From Deltaproteobacteria bacterium (GTDB lineage: Bacteria; Myxococcota_A; UBA796; GCA-2862545): DNA of 64,000 nucleotides. Every line of letters starts with the position of its first letter. Positions within the stretch are counted from its first letter, which is position 1. The notes under the pieces are model-generated. The model was not told the origin of the DNA and made no database searches. It saw nothing but the letters and a program-made list of their open reading frames with translations. Made by a program: the position numbers and the translations under genes. Below, piece by piece: positions 1-8,733 of the stretch. The stretch spans positions 124,001-188,000 of the forward strand of contig REDI01000050.1 in assembly GCA_007693595.1 (NCBI GenBank), given 5' to 3'.

Positions 1-710
1 GCCGTACCGGCGACGTTGGCCGGCTCGTTCAGCTCCCCGCGCTCAGGGCCCAGGTAGGGGCAGTCGGTCTCAAGCAGGATCTTGTCGCGGGGCAGGGTCT
101 CTACCATGCGCTGGAAGCTCTGAGAGCGGGCGACATTGGCGGGGATCGAGAGCCAGTGACCGGCCTCGGCGATCTGCCGGGCCAGCTTCACCTTGCCGCC
201 GAAACAGTGCCAGTCGACCCTCTTGGCGCCTTCTTCGAGCAGGATCTCGAGCGCGCGCCGCTCTCGCTTTCGGGTGTGAAGGATCATGGCCTTGTCGGCC
301 TCGATCGCCAGTCGGACCAGAGCCCGGAAGTGGCGCTCCTGCTTACCCCAGAGCTCCTCGGGGACCCAGTAGCCATCGAGGCCGATCTCGCCGATGGCGA
401 AGGCCTGATCGACGTGTCTGACCACCCACTCGACCGCCTCCTCGCCAGGGAGGAGCTCGGCCTCGTCGCGGGGGTAGTCGATGCCCAGGGCGACCATCTC
501 GGGGAGGATGGCATCGACGGGGTACAGGCCCAGGGCGGGTCGGACTTGGGGGGCGCGCCGCGCCAGCTCCAGGACCGCCAGGTTGTCGGCCGGGTTCAGG
601 CCATTACTGACGATCGAGGTGACCCCAGCGGCGCCGGCGCGCGCGAGCAGCTCGGCCTCGCGCGCGCGCAGCTCGGGGTGGGTGAGGTGGGCGTGGACAT
701 CGAAGAGCAT
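1..710 (-). CDS. TatD family metal-dependent hydrolase (C-terminus off the left edge)
   Basis: TIM-barrel metal-dependent hydrolase of the TatD family, usually a 3'-5' DNase. About 236 residues are present and the frame is open to the left edge, so the gene is cut by the window and not broken. Family metal ligands are visible in order: HAH at residues 6-8, IGEIGLDGY, LHTR, HCFGG and ETDCPYL. The start is the ATG at 710, which puts the HAH pair at the usual distance from the N-terminus. It diverges from the membrane-protein gene at 782. Family assignment is firm; the substrate cannot be told from sequence. Confidence 0.93.
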   Translation of the reverse strand, partial: MLFDVHAHLTHPELRAREAELLARAGAAGVTSIVSNGLNPADNLAVLELARRAPQVRPALGLYPVDAILPEMVALGIDYPRDEAELLPGEEAVEWVVRHVDQAFAIGEIGLDGYWVPEELWGKQERHFRALVRLAIEADKAMILHTRKRERRALEILLEEGAKRVDWHCFGGKVKLARQIAEAGHWLSIPANVARSQSFQRMVETLPRDKILLETDCPYLGPERGELNEPANVAGT

Positions 711-781
711 GGGTGCCGGTAGCGTGATCGCGGACCGGCGGCACCCCGGCCGCGTTACCCCTCCCTGCCGTGGAGCGTGGC

Positions 782-1459
782 GTGATCCTCAACCTGGGCC
801 TGAACCTGATCTTGCCGACGATCCTGCTCTTGTGGGGCGGTGCTCTGTTCGGGCTGGAGCCCTGGGTCATCCTGGTGCTCGCCCTGCTCGGCCCGCTGGG
901 GTTCGGGGGCTACGAGCTTTGGGTGAGGCGAAAGGTGAACCACGTCTCGGTCCTCGGGGTGATCAGCGTGGTCCTCACTGGCGGGATCGGCCTCCTCCAG
1001 CTCGACTCGGGCTGGATCGCTATCAAGGAGGGTCTCATTCCGCTCCTCTTCGGAGCGATCCTGCTCGTGAGCGCCTTTACTCCATGGCCGGTGCTCCAGA
1101 CCCTGCTCCTCGACGCCGAGGTGCTCGACGTCTCTCGGATCGATCAGGCCCTCGACGCCCGCCAGGCCCGCCCAGCCTTCACCGGCGCCATCCGCTGGGC
1201 CACCTTCGGGATGGCGGCCTCCTTCGTCTTCTCGGCGATCGGCGGCTACCTGCTCGCCGTGTGGCTGGTCCGGAGCCCTTCGGGGACCGAAGCCTTCAAC
1301 CACGAGATTGGCCAGCTCACGGCCTGGAGCTTCCCCGTCCTCGGGCTTCCGAGCATGGGGCTCACAGGGTTGGTGCTCTGGTGGCTCCTCCGCCGTCTCC
1401 GAGATCTGACCGGGCTCACCCTCGACGAGCTCCTGGGCGCCACCGACGAGACCTCGTAG
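782..1459 (+). CDS. VC0807-family integral membrane protein
   Basis: Polytopic inner-membrane protein of 225 residues with about six hydrophobic segments (roughly residues 3-23, 27-47, 58-78, 85-107, 140-167 and 180-205). Length, helix layout and the short basic tail fit the VC0807-like family, whose role is unknown. I start it at the GTG at 782, with GGAG six bases upstream; an in-frame GTG at 770 lies inside that ribosome site. It stands alone between the divergent TatD gene and the reductase gene 60 bases downstream. Membrane location is confident, the family name less so. Confidence 0.75.
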   Translation: MILNLGLNLILPTILLLWGGALFGLEPWVILVLALLGPLGFGGYELWVRRKVNHVSVLGVISVVLTGGIGLLQLDSGWIAIKEGLIPLLFGAILLVSAFTPWPVLQTLLLDAEVLDVSRIDQALDARQARPAFTGAIRWATFGMAASFVFSAIGGYLLAVWLVRSPSGTEAFNHEIGQLTAWSFPVLGLPSMGLTGLVLWWLLRRLRDLTGLTLDELLGATDETS

Positions 1460-1518
1460 CCTCGAGGTGCCTGTCTAACTGTGGGGCGATAGGCTCCGAG
1501 GCTTCACAGGAGGAGCCC

Positions 1519-2277
1519 TTGACACGAGTGGTGTTGGTGACGGGTGCGACGGCTGGCTTCGGAGAGGCCATCGCCCGCAGGTTTCACGCGGAGGGCGATC
1601 GGGTGATCCTCACGGGACGTCGCCAGGAGCGTCTCGACCGCCTCCAAGGCGAGCTCGGGGAGCGGAGCTGCGCGGTGCGCCTCGACGTGCGCGATCAGGC
1701 CGCTGTCGCCGCGATGGTCCAGGACCTCCCGGAGCGCTTCGCCGAGATCGACGTGCTGGTCAACAACGCGGGGCTGGCCTTGGGGCTGGAGCCTGCCTGG
1801 AAGGCCGAGCTGCAAGACTGGCTCACCATGGTCCAGACCAACTGCGTCGGCGCGATGACCCTCATCCGTCAGGTCTTGCCTGGCATGGTGGCGCGTGGGC
1901 GGGGACACATCGTCAACATGAGCAGCATCGCCGCGACCCACGCCTATCCGGGCGGTAACGTCTATGGCGCGACCAAAGCCTTCCTCACCCAGCTCTCGGC
2001 GAACCTCCGCGCCGATCTCGTAGGCCGCGCGGTGCGGGTCACCGACATCGAGCCTGGCCTCGCGGAGTCGGAGTTCTCTTTGGTAAGGTATAAGGGCGAC
2101 CCGGAGCGCGCCGCGGATCCCTACCGGGGCGTGCAGCCGCTCACCCCCGCCGACATCGCCGAGGCCGTGTGGTGGGCGGTCAGCTTGCCCGACCACGTCA
2201 ACATCAACCGCATCGAGGTCATGCCCACCATGCAAGCGCCAGGACCACTTCGCGTCGCCCGGAGCGAGCGCCCATGA
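1519..2277 (+). CDS. ydfG: SDR oxidoreductase, YdfG-like 3-hydroxy acid dehydrogenase
   Basis: Short-chain dehydrogenase/reductase of 252 residues, cytoplasmic. The N-terminus has the Rossmann motif TGATAGFG at about residues 8-15, then NNAG, the Ser of MSSIA and the catalytic YGATK. Resemblance to E. coli YdfG runs the whole length (NNAGLALG, GGNVYGATKAF, VRVTDIEPGL, HVNIN), so NADP-dependent oxidation of 3-hydroxy acids, or malonic semialdehyde reduction, is the likely activity. The start is a TTG at 1519 behind a strong AGGAGG. A much longer upstream open frame is not coding: it overlaps the 782-1459 gene in another frame. The stop overlaps the next gene's ATG (ATGA). Confidence 0.92.
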   Translation: MTRVVLVTGATAGFGEAIARRFHAEGDRVILTGRRQERLDRLQGELGERSCAVRLDVRDQAAVAAMVQDLPERFAEIDVLVNNAGLALGLEPAWKAELQDWLTMVQTNCVGAMTLIRQVLPGMVARGRGHIVNMSSIAATHAYPGGNVYGATKAFLTQLSANLRADLVGRAVRVTDIEPGLAESEFSLVRYKGDPERAADPYRGVQPLTPADIAEAVWWAVSLPDHVNINRIEVMPTMQAPGPLRVARSERP

Positions 2278-3512
2278 CGCTCGTCCCCATCATCTTGGCT
2301 GGGGGAGCGGGGACCCGACTCTGGCCCCTCTCGCGGGCCGAGCACCCCAAGGCCTTCGTCGACCTGCTCGGCACGGGGTGTCCTATCGATCGGGCGCTCA
2401 AGCCTGATCTATTCCATGAGTCGACGCCGATCGTGGTGGGCCATGAAGACCACCGCTTTCTGATCGCCGAGGCTGCGCGTCGAGTGGGGGTCCAGGTCCG
2501 TATCTTGCTCGAGCCTGCACGCCGGGGATCGGGGGTGGGCGCGATCGCGGGGGCCTGCCTGGCGCGCATCGACGATCCTGAGGCGGTCGTGGCGATCCTC
2601 CGCGCCGATCGACCGCTGCTCCCGACGGTCGATGAGTTTCGAGATGCCGCCCAGAAGTCCCAAGATGGCTCCTGGGTACGCCTCGAGTGTGACGATGGGC
2701 GCCGTATCGACGTGGTCCAGGCGCAGGAACTCCTGGATCGCGCGGGCGCGCTGGGGCCAGAGGTCCTCGAGATCGTCGAATCGCGAAGCCACGACCTTGG
2801 CTTCGAGCGGGTGCCCTCCGATCGGTGGAGCGCGCTGTCCTCTCTCAACATCGAGTCGCTCTGCGCACCCATGCAGGTCCATCGGCTGCCCACCGACCAG
2901 CGCCTCACCCCGCGCAACCTCGACGAGCTCTACCACCAGCTCGTCCACGACGCCGACGAGAATGCCCTCTCAGGACACGCCTTCGCTCGGGGGGCTCGAG
3001 GCTGCCTCGTCGCAGCCCAAGAGCGCCTGGTCGTCGCGCTCGAGGTCGATGATCTCGCCATCATCGACACGCCCGATGCGGTCCTGGTCACCCGCCGCCA
3101 GCGGGCAGAGCAGGTCCGGGATCTGGTCCGCGAGCTGCGTCGCGCGGGCCTCCCTCAAGCCCAGGTGCACCGCAAGGTCTTTCGCCCGTGGGGCTGCTAC
3201 GAAGTGATCGACCAAGGTCTGGGATACCGGGTCAAGCTCATCCAGGTCCTTCCTGGGCAAGCGCTCTCTCTCCAGCGCCACGCGCACCGCGCTGAGCACT
3301 GGGTGGTGGTCGCGGGGCGAGCGTGGGCCACCATCGAGGAGCGCGAGCTCACGATCGAGACGAACGGATCAGCCCTCGTACCCATCGGGGCGGCCCACCG
3401 CCTCGAGAACCGGAGCGAGGAGCGGCTGGTGGTCGTCGAGGTCCAGACGGGCGAGATCCTGGACGAGGAAGACATCGAGCGCCTCGACGATCGGTACGGG
3501 CGATCGGACTGA
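2274..3512 (+). CDS. Mannose-1-phosphate guanylyltransferase/PMI-like protein with an eroded transferase core
   Basis: A 412-residue protein with the layout of bifunctional GDP-mannose enzymes (guanylyltransferase plus type II phosphomannose isomerase cupin). The nucleotide loop GGAGTRLWPLSR..PK is intact near residue 8. The C-terminal cupin is intact too: FRPWG, then RHAHRAEHW with metal-binding His/Glu, then HRLEN. The middle is not normal: the usual EP-GRNTAPAI is EPARRGSGVGAI, LPADH is LRADR, and I find no YGYI, FVEKP or WN motifs. The protein is some 60 residues shorter than typical 470-residue members. Either a pseudo-transferase with a working cupin or a different activity. Translationally coupled to the reductase. 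Confidence 0.75.
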   Translation: MTLVPIILAGGAGTRLWPLSRAEHPKAFVDLLGTGCPIDRALKPDLFHESTPIVVGHEDHRFLIAEAARRVGVQVRILLEPARRGSGVGAIAGACLARIDDPEAVVAILRADRPLLPTVDEFRDAAQKSQDGSWVRLECDDGRRIDVVQAQELLDRAGALGPEVLEIVESRSHDLGFERVPSDRWSALSSLNIESLCAPMQVHRLPTDQRLTPRNLDELYHQLVHDADENALSGHAFARGARGCLVAAQERLVVALEVDDLAIIDTPDAVLVTRRQRAEQVRDLVRELRRAGLPQAQVHRKVFRPWGCYEVIDQGLGYRVKLIQVLPGQALSLQRHAHRAEHWVVVAGRAWATIEERELTIETNGSALVPIGAAHRLENRSEERLVVVEVQTGEILDEEDIERLDDRYGRSD

Positions 3513-3516
3513 TCGT

Positions 3517-5214
3517 TCAGCGCGCGGGGTAGCTGTCGAGGCTGGGCCCGTACCAGCGCTGGGGGGGCCTCCAGCCCACGCCTTCTTCGATGAGTCGGCC
3601 GATCCGGAGCAAGACGTGCTCGAGGAAGGGGCGGCCGAGGACCTGCAGGCCGATGGGGAGGCCGTTCACGTCGTAACCGACCGGGACGGACAGCCCTGGA
3701 AAGCCCAGGATGTTGCCTGGAGGCATGAAGCGCATGATCGCGCCGGCCTGCGCCAGATCGGACTCGCCGTGCTGCTCGGCGTCTTGGCCGATCAGCGGCG
3801 CGGTCTGGCCGGTGGTCGGGGTGAGGATGGCGTGGAGGCCCTTGGTGGCCGTGAGCCACTGACGGATGAAGCGGCTGCGGAGTCGCTGGGCGTGCACGTA
3901 GTCGGTGGCGAGCAAGCCACGGGACAGAGCCATGCTCACGCGGGTCTCATGGCTGAAGACCCGCCGGTCGGCGTCGTAGGCGACCTGCTGCGAGGCGGCC
4001 ATCTCGACCCCGATCAGCACGACGTGCGCGAGCTGGAGGAGCTCGAGATCGGGGAGGTCGATGGGCACGATCTCGGCGCCGAGCGCCCTGAGTCGGTCGA
4101 CCTGGGCGCGGCATTTCGCGACGATCTCCTCTTCGGCGGCGTTGAACCACTCCCAGTCGACCCCGAGGCGGATCCCGCGCAGATCATCATGGTCGAAGCC
4201 CTCGAGGTGGGGCTTGGGCTGGACGAGCGAGCGGGGGTCCTTGGGGTCGGGCCCAGCCATGGCGAGGTAGGCCAGCGCGACGTCGGCGACGGTGGCGCCG
4301 ATGGGGCCGGTGTGGGCGGTGGTCCAGATCAGGTCGGCGGCGCCGTGGTGCGAGACTCTCCCATAGGTGGCCTTGAGCCCTGGAACTCCGCAGAAGGCTG
4401 CGGGCATGCGGATCGACCCCCCGCCGTCACAGGCCACCGAGATCGGGGTCAGACCGGCAGCCACGAGCGCGGCGCTGCCCGACGACGATCCACCGCAGGC
4501 CCGGCGCGGGTCGTAAGGGTTGTGCGGGGTGCCCCAGTGGGGGTTGATCCCGGTCAGTCCGCTGCCGAGCTCGTGCATGTTCGCCTTGCCGACGAGCAGG
4601 GCGCCCGCGTTGCGAAGGCGCGCGACCGGGGTGCTGTCGGAGGTGGCTTCGGAGACGGGCAGACGGGTGCCGGCGGTGGTGGGGTAGGGGACTTGGTCGA
4701 CCTCGTCTTTGACCGAGACGGGCACCCCATCGAGCAGGCTCAGCGGCTCGCCCCGCGCCCAGCGCTCGGCCGAGGCTCGGGCCTGGGCGCGTAGGTCTTC
4801 GGGGTACTGCGCGATGAAGCCTCGGAGGGGCGGCTCGTCGGTGTCGGCGACCTCGAGGGCGGCCAGGAAGCGCTCTGCGACGGCCACCGGATCGGTGAGA
4901 CCGTCGCGGTAGGCGAGATACAGGGGAAAGCTGGCGCGTTGCGGCCCGGCAGTGCGCTCGAGGACGCGCCGGAGGGGGCCGTAGGGGTCGGCGCCCGGGT
5001 CGGTTGGGTGGGCGGCGGGATCGGCCGGGAGGGGGCCGGGATCCGTGGGCATACCGTCGACCCGCGACGCGCGCAGGGTGTCGAGCCCGAGTTGTCGGAG
5101 GAGCTGTTCGCGTACGATGCGGCCGCCGACCGGCTGTTCGACCAGGCGAGCGAACGCACGCAGCCCTGCGCCCGCGAGGCGGGGGGCGTTGACGACCTTA
5201 CTCTGGTAGGACAC
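3517..5214 (-). CDS. Amidase signature family hydrolase (FAAH/GatA-like)
   Basis: Serine amidase of 565 residues. The Ser-cisSer-Lys triad is visible: Lys169 in SVKDE, the cis-Ser region [10 protein letters not shown] and the nucleophile region GGGSIRMPA. An N-terminal extension of about 120 residues ahead of the signature domain and the [12 protein letters not shown] entry resemble fatty-acid-amide-hydrolase-type members more than GatA; no gatB or gatC is nearby, so a role in tRNA amidation is unlikely. The start is a GTG at 5214 with GAGAGGAG just upstream. It converges tail to tail with the preceding gene, four bases apart. The physiological amide is unknown. Confidence 0.9.
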   Translation of the reverse strand: MSYQSKVVNAPRLAGAGLRAFARLVEQPVGGRIVREQLLRQLGLDTLRASRVDGMPTDPGPLPADPAAHPTDPGADPYGPLRRVLERTAGPQRASFPLYLAYRDGLTDPVAVAERFLAALEVADTDEPPLRGFIAQYPEDLRAQARASAERWARGEPLSLLDGVPVSVKDEVDQVPYPTTAGTRLPVSEATSDSTPVARLRNAGALLVGKANMHELGSGLTGINPHWGTPHNPYDPRRACGGSSSGSAALVAAGLTPISVACDGGGSIRMPAAFCGVPGLKATYGRVSHHGAADLIWTTAHTGPIGATVADVALAYLAMAGPDPKDPRSLVQPKPHLEGFDHDDLRGIRLGVDWEWFNAAEEEIVAKCRAQVDRLRALGAEIVPIDLPDLELLQLAHVVLIGVEMAASQQVAYDADRRVFSHETRVSMALSRGLLATDYVHAQRLRSRFIRQWLTATKGLHAILTPTTGQTAPLIGQDAEQHGESDLAQAGAIMRFMPPGNILGFPGLSVPVGYDVNGLPIGLQVLGRPFLEHVLLRIGRLIEEGVGWRPPQRWYGPSLDSYPAR

Positions 5215-5274
5215 GCGCTCCTCTCGGCTACCTCTGTCTTGCCCACCGGAGCGCGTCTCGGCAACCGCGCGCGC

Positions 5275-5691
5275 TCAGGTCGGCCATCCCCCTACCGTCG
5301 AAGCTGCCCCATCGCCGGCACACAGCGTGAGCACGGCCGCGACCCCTCCCGAGGCGATCCCGAGCACCGGGGCGATCACCAGGGCGGGGCCGAGCTCGAA
5401 GGCGAAGCTCTGGGGCGAGGCGAGGTAGAGGACGGCGTAGGCGAGGGCGACGAGGAAGGCGTGCAGGGCGCCCGAGCCCATGGCGAGCCGGCGGATGGCG
5501 AGGCGGCACAGGCTGTCGGGATGTCGGTGGAAGTGAGTGAAGAAAACGAAGAAGGCGGCGGCGAGGGTGCCGATGGGGGGCACCCAGGCCGCACAGAAGC
5601 CTCCGAGGAGCAGGGTCGGCACTGCTAGGGCTGCCGCGCCGGCGATCTGCCAGAGAAAGAGGGTGCGAAGGTGGAGCACGGGGTCGGGCAT
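5275..5691 (-). CDS. Small integral membrane protein of unknown function
   Basis: 138 residues with about four hydrophobic segments (roughly 8-28, 32-52, 72-92 and 100-122). A charged FFTHFHRHPD stretch lies between the second and third helices. I do not recognise the family. It precedes the amidase gene on the same strand by about 60 bases and may be cotranscribed with it. It diverges from the small gene at 5847. The start is the ATG at 5691. The hydrophobic pattern is real protein-like signal and no better frame exists here. Confidence 0.6.
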   Translation of the reverse strand: MPDPVLHLRTLFLWQIAGAAALAVPTLLLGGFCAAWVPPIGTLAAAFFVFFTHFHRHPDSLCRLAIRRLAMGSGALHAFLVALAYAVLYLASPQSFAFELGPALVIAPVLGIASGGVAAVLTLCAGDGAASTVGGWPT

Positions 5692-5846
5692 GATGCGTCT
5701 TTAGCCCCCGATACGCGGTTCGGAAAGGCCATGGAGGCGAGGGTGTGAGGGGCCTCGCAGCGCCATGCCTCCCGATCGGCTGCACCATGGTCGACGCGCG
5801 GCCGGCGGTCGGGCTACATCGTCGTGTCCCCGCGTTTGGAGTCGCC

Positions 5847-6236
5847 ATGAAGCTCAGTGATATGGACATCGAAGTCGCCACCCGCATCTTGGTGCTTCGC
5901 TGTGCCGCCGCCGTCGCCGAAGCCGAAGCCCAGATGCTTGGTGCCGCCGAGGCCTTTCGGCACGATCCCCGCGAAGAGACCGCCCGCGCGACCATCGAGG
6001 CTCACGATGCCTGGACCCAGGCCCGCGTCGCCCACGCCCATGCCGAGGCCGATCAGCACCTCTCGGCCCTGATCGAAGAGATGGAAGACATGGTCGATCT
6101 CGACACCTGGACCGAGAACTACCTGCGCCAGGTGGCCCAGGAGCGGCTCGACATGGGGGATCGGGGCTCGACCGCCGCGCACGGGGGCGAGCTCGCCGCC
6201 CCGCTCGCCGTCGGTCCGGTGGGCAAGGGCGTCTAG
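5847..6236 (+). CDS. Small soluble alpha-helical hypothetical protein
   Basis: 129 residues, rich in Ala, Glu and His, probably almost all helical through residue ~100 (AAVAEAEAQM..., ARVAHAHAEAD, LIEEMEDMVDL). No signal peptide, membrane segment or known motif. The ATG at 5847 is chosen because GGAG lies eight bases upstream, although the frame is open further left. Codon choice (G/C at third positions) supports this strand over the antisense frame. It converges with boxB. Function unknown; the helical content might suggest a partner-binding protein, but this is only a guess. Confidence 0.6.
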   Translation: MKLSDMDIEVATRILVLRCAAAVAEAEAQMLGAAEAFRHDPREETARATIEAHDAWTQARVAHAHAEADQHLSALIEEMEDMVDLDTWTENYLRQVAQERLDMGDRGSTAAHGGELAAPLAVGPVGKGV

Positions 6237-6277
6237 CCGCCTGGAGCGCACCCGAACGTCACGACGGAGCCCTGCGC

Positions 6278-7693
6278 TCAGGGGCGCACGTACTCGAACT
6301 CGACGGGCTGGCGGTTGATGCCTCGGTGGGGGGCCTTGATCCAGTGCGCGCACTGGCCCGGCTCGTGCACCGGCACCATGAGGCTGCGCACGTAGGCGCG
6401 GTCTTCGTCGGTCGGGAGCCACTCGTGGCGACGGGCCTCGAACGTGGCCTGATCGATGAGCTCGCCTTGGGGGGTGAAGTGCAGGCCCGCGTAGAGCCCC
6501 TGGCGGCGGTGGAACTTGCGGTCAGGTAGGGTGATCTGACCCGGATAGTCGAGCTTGGCGAGGGCCTTGTTCCAGCGTCGGAGGACCCGCTCGGTGTCCT
6601 TGATGTATTCGGAGCGCAAGACCTCGTTCATCGCGTTGCGCAGCGGGATCTCTTCGCGGCTGATCCGTCCCCCGCTGATCGTGTCGAGGGTGACGAACTG
6701 CTCCAGGGCGGTGTGTTCATCCCACAGGCTCGCCTCGCGGTAGCGTCCCTTGATGCCGGCGCCGAAGAAGTCCGCGGCGTTGCTGCTCACCTCGCTGCCG
6801 AACAGGTCGATCGAGTAGCTGAACCAGTAGTTGATCCACTTTTGAAGGGTCGCCATGTCGATGCCGCCCTGGGCGCGGGCATCGCCGTTGGGATCGAGCA
6901 TGGAGAGCTCGGCGGATCGCTCGATGATGCGCTGCATTCCCAGCTCGCCGACCGAGAGGTGGTGCGCTTCTTCGGTGAGCATGAAGGAGCAGGTGCGGGC
7001 GAGAGGATCGAAGCCGGACTCGGCGAGGGCGGCGAGCTGGTACTTGCCATCGCGGTCGGTGAACATGGTGAAGCAGAAGAAGGTGAGCCAGTCTTGGCAC
7101 TCTTGGTTGAAGGCGTCGAGCATGCGGGGCTTGTCGACGTCGCCGGCGCGGCGCGCGAGCAGCTCCTCGGCCTCGTCTCGGCCATCGCGCCCGAAGTAGG
7201 CGTGGAGCAGGTAGACCATGGCCCACAGGTGTCGGCCCTCCTCGACGTTGACCTGGAAGAGGTTGCGCATGTCGTACAGCGAGGGCGCGGTCTTGGCGAG
7301 GTAGCGCTGCTGCTCGACGCTGGCCGGCTCGGTGTCGGCCTGGGTAACGATGATGCGGCGGAGGATGTTTCTGTATTCTCCGGGCACTTCTTGCCAGACG
7401 GGCTCACCGATGTGATCGCCGAAGTGGATCTTGCGATCGGGATCTTGGTCGGCGAGGAAGATCCCCCAGCGGTAGTCGGGCATCTTGACGTGATCGAAGA
7501 CGGCCCAGCCGCCTGGCTCGGCGCTGATCGCGGTGCGAAGATAGACGTCGGAGGCCTGAAAGCCCTCGGGGCCCATGTCGGACCACCACTCGAGGAAGGC
7601 GGGCTGCCACTTCTCGAGGGCCCGCTGCAGCTTTCGATCCGAAGACAGACCGACGTTGTTCGGGATTCGCTCTTGGTAGTCGATGGTGGACAT
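6278..7693 (-). CDS. boxB: Benzoyl-CoA 2,3-epoxidase subunit BoxB
   Basis: Diiron oxygenase component of aerobic benzoyl-CoA degradation, which epoxidises the CoA-bound ring using electrons from the BoxA reductase. The 471-residue length is normal and the whole family pattern is present: MPDYRWGIFLA near residue 71, TEPASVEQQR, NLFQVNVEEGRH (Glu and His ligands), FTDRDGKYQLAALAESGFDP and LTEEAHH (second ligand group). The start is the ATG at 7693. Neither boxA nor boxC is within the window, and the neighbours are unrelated, so BoxA must be encoded elsewhere or this copy serves another acyl-CoA. Assignment to the family is very secure. Confidence 0.95.
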   Translation of the reverse strand: MSTIDYQERIPNNVGLSSDRKLQRALEKWQPAFLEWWSDMGPEGFQASDVYLRTAISAEPGGWAVFDHVKMPDYRWGIFLADQDPDRKIHFGDHIGEPVWQEVPGEYRNILRRIIVTQADTEPASVEQQRYLAKTAPSLYDMRNLFQVNVEEGRHLWAMVYLLHAYFGRDGRDEAEELLARRAGDVDKPRMLDAFNQECQDWLTFFCFTMFTDRDGKYQLAALAESGFDPLARTCSFMLTEEAHHLSVGELGMQRIIERSAELSMLDPNGDARAQGGIDMATLQKWINYWFSYSIDLFGSEVSSNAADFFGAGIKGRYREASLWDEHTALEQFVTLDTISGGRISREEIPLRNAMNEVLRSEYIKDTERVLRRWNKALAKLDYPGQITLPDRKFHRRQGLYAGLHFTPQGELIDQATFEARRHEWLPTDEDRAYVRSLMVPVHEPGQCAHWIKAPHRGINRQPVEFEYVRP

Positions 7694-7924
7694 GGGGTCT
7701 CCGCTGCAGGGATCGTCGCTGGATGCGCTACGCTCAGTGTAGGGGGTGTATCGCGCCTTGGCCTACCCTGCGCGTCAACTCGTTGCGGGGCACCTGGACT
7801 CGCCGTAGGGGGGCTCACGGCGGCCGGACCGCGATTCTCTTCGCCGGACTGGCGCGTGGGCTTCCGTCGGGCTAGCGGAGCGGCCAAGTGTTCGTCACGT
7901 CTCTCCTTGTTTTTGGAGTCGCTC

Positions 7925-8659
7925 ATGCACCACGCCTCCCCCAACCCCTTCGCCGTCCCGGTCGCCGAGGCCCCCGACGCGGAGCGCACCGCTTTCCTGC
8001 GCCAGGTGGCCTTCAAGACCGCAGGGTCTCTCGGGATCGTCGGCGTGTCGGCCATGGCGTCCTCGATCGGACTCCTCGGCATGCTCATGGCCGGGATCAG
8101 CCTCCCGTGGTTCGTGCAGATCGCGGTCATGCTCGGCGGGCTCTATGGGGCGCAGTGGCTTGGCTACCGCATGATCGCCTCGCCCGATGCGAGCACCCGC
8201 ACCGCAGGGGTGGTGATCGGCTCGGGCATGCTGGGCGTCTCGCTCAGCTTTGTGCTCGTCATGGCGGCGCTGGTCGGGGCCTCGGTGTACGACGATCCCC
8301 TCGGGCCGCTCTTCCTCCCCTTTCAGGCCCTCGGCCTGGTCGCCCTCACCGTCACCGGCATGGTGATCTACCTCCTGGCGGCACCCCGCAAGCTCAACAT
8401 GCTCGCCGCCCTCATGTCGGTGCTCACCCTGCCCATGCTCGCCCTCATGGCGCTCATGGTCGTCTTTCCGGTCGGGGGCTTCGTGGGGATCCTGATCTCG
8501 CTGGTATTCGTCGCGGTCTCAGCGGGCGGCTTGCTCGTCTCGCTCAACCGAGTGATCCGAGAGCTGTCGGCCGACCAGTCCACCCGCGCCGCCTTTGAGC
8601 TCACCGTGGGCATCGTGGTCCTGTTCTGGAACATTCTGGCGCTGCTCAGCCGTCGCTGA
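7925..8659 (+). CDS. Bax inhibitor-1-like integral membrane protein
   Basis: 244 residues with a ~35-residue cytoplasmic N-terminus and then seven closely packed hydrophobic segments to residue ~240. The arrangement, including a last helix ending at the very C-terminus (ILALLSRR), resembles the Bax inhibitor-1/YccA-type family, but I see no signature that proves it. The ATG at 7925 has TTTGGAG seven bases upstream; the long open frame to its left is antisense to boxB. It ends 75 bases before a convergent gene. Function unknown. Confidence 0.65.
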   Translation: MHHASPNPFAVPVAEAPDAERTAFLRQVAFKTAGSLGIVGVSAMASSIGLLGMLMAGISLPWFVQIAVMLGGLYGAQWLGYRMIASPDASTRTAGVVIGSGMLGVSLSFVLVMAALVGASVYDDPLGPLFLPFQALGLVALTVTGMVIYLLAAPRKLNMLAALMSVLTLPMLALMALMVVFPVGGFVGILISLVFVAVSAGGLLVSLNRVIRELSADQSTRAAFELTVGIVVLFWNILALLSRR

Positions 8660-8706
8660 TCGGTTCAGGGCTCGGATGCTTCGGCACCCGATCTTCCAGA
8701 GATCCA

Positions 8707-8726
8707 GCCGAGGGGCTGGGCTCGGC
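8707..8726. terminator. Candidate bidirectional hairpin between convergent genes
   Basis: A six-base-pair GC stem (GCCGAG/CTCGGC) with an eight-base loop lies in the 74-base gap between two converging genes. No T-run follows on either strand, so it could act as a simple stem-loop terminator or be chance in GC-rich DNA. Confidence 0.25.
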
Positions 8727-8733
8727 CCGTAGG

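Noticed and set aside
481-1518. Long upstream extension of the YdfG-like reductase
   Set aside because: It runs across the TatD and membrane-protein genes in other frames; the TTG at 1519 has a strong ribosome site and gives the normal N-terminus.
6244-6279. Seven-base inverted repeat with a 22-base loop near the boxB stop
   Set aside because: Loop too long and no T-run; it overlaps the stop codon and looks like chance.
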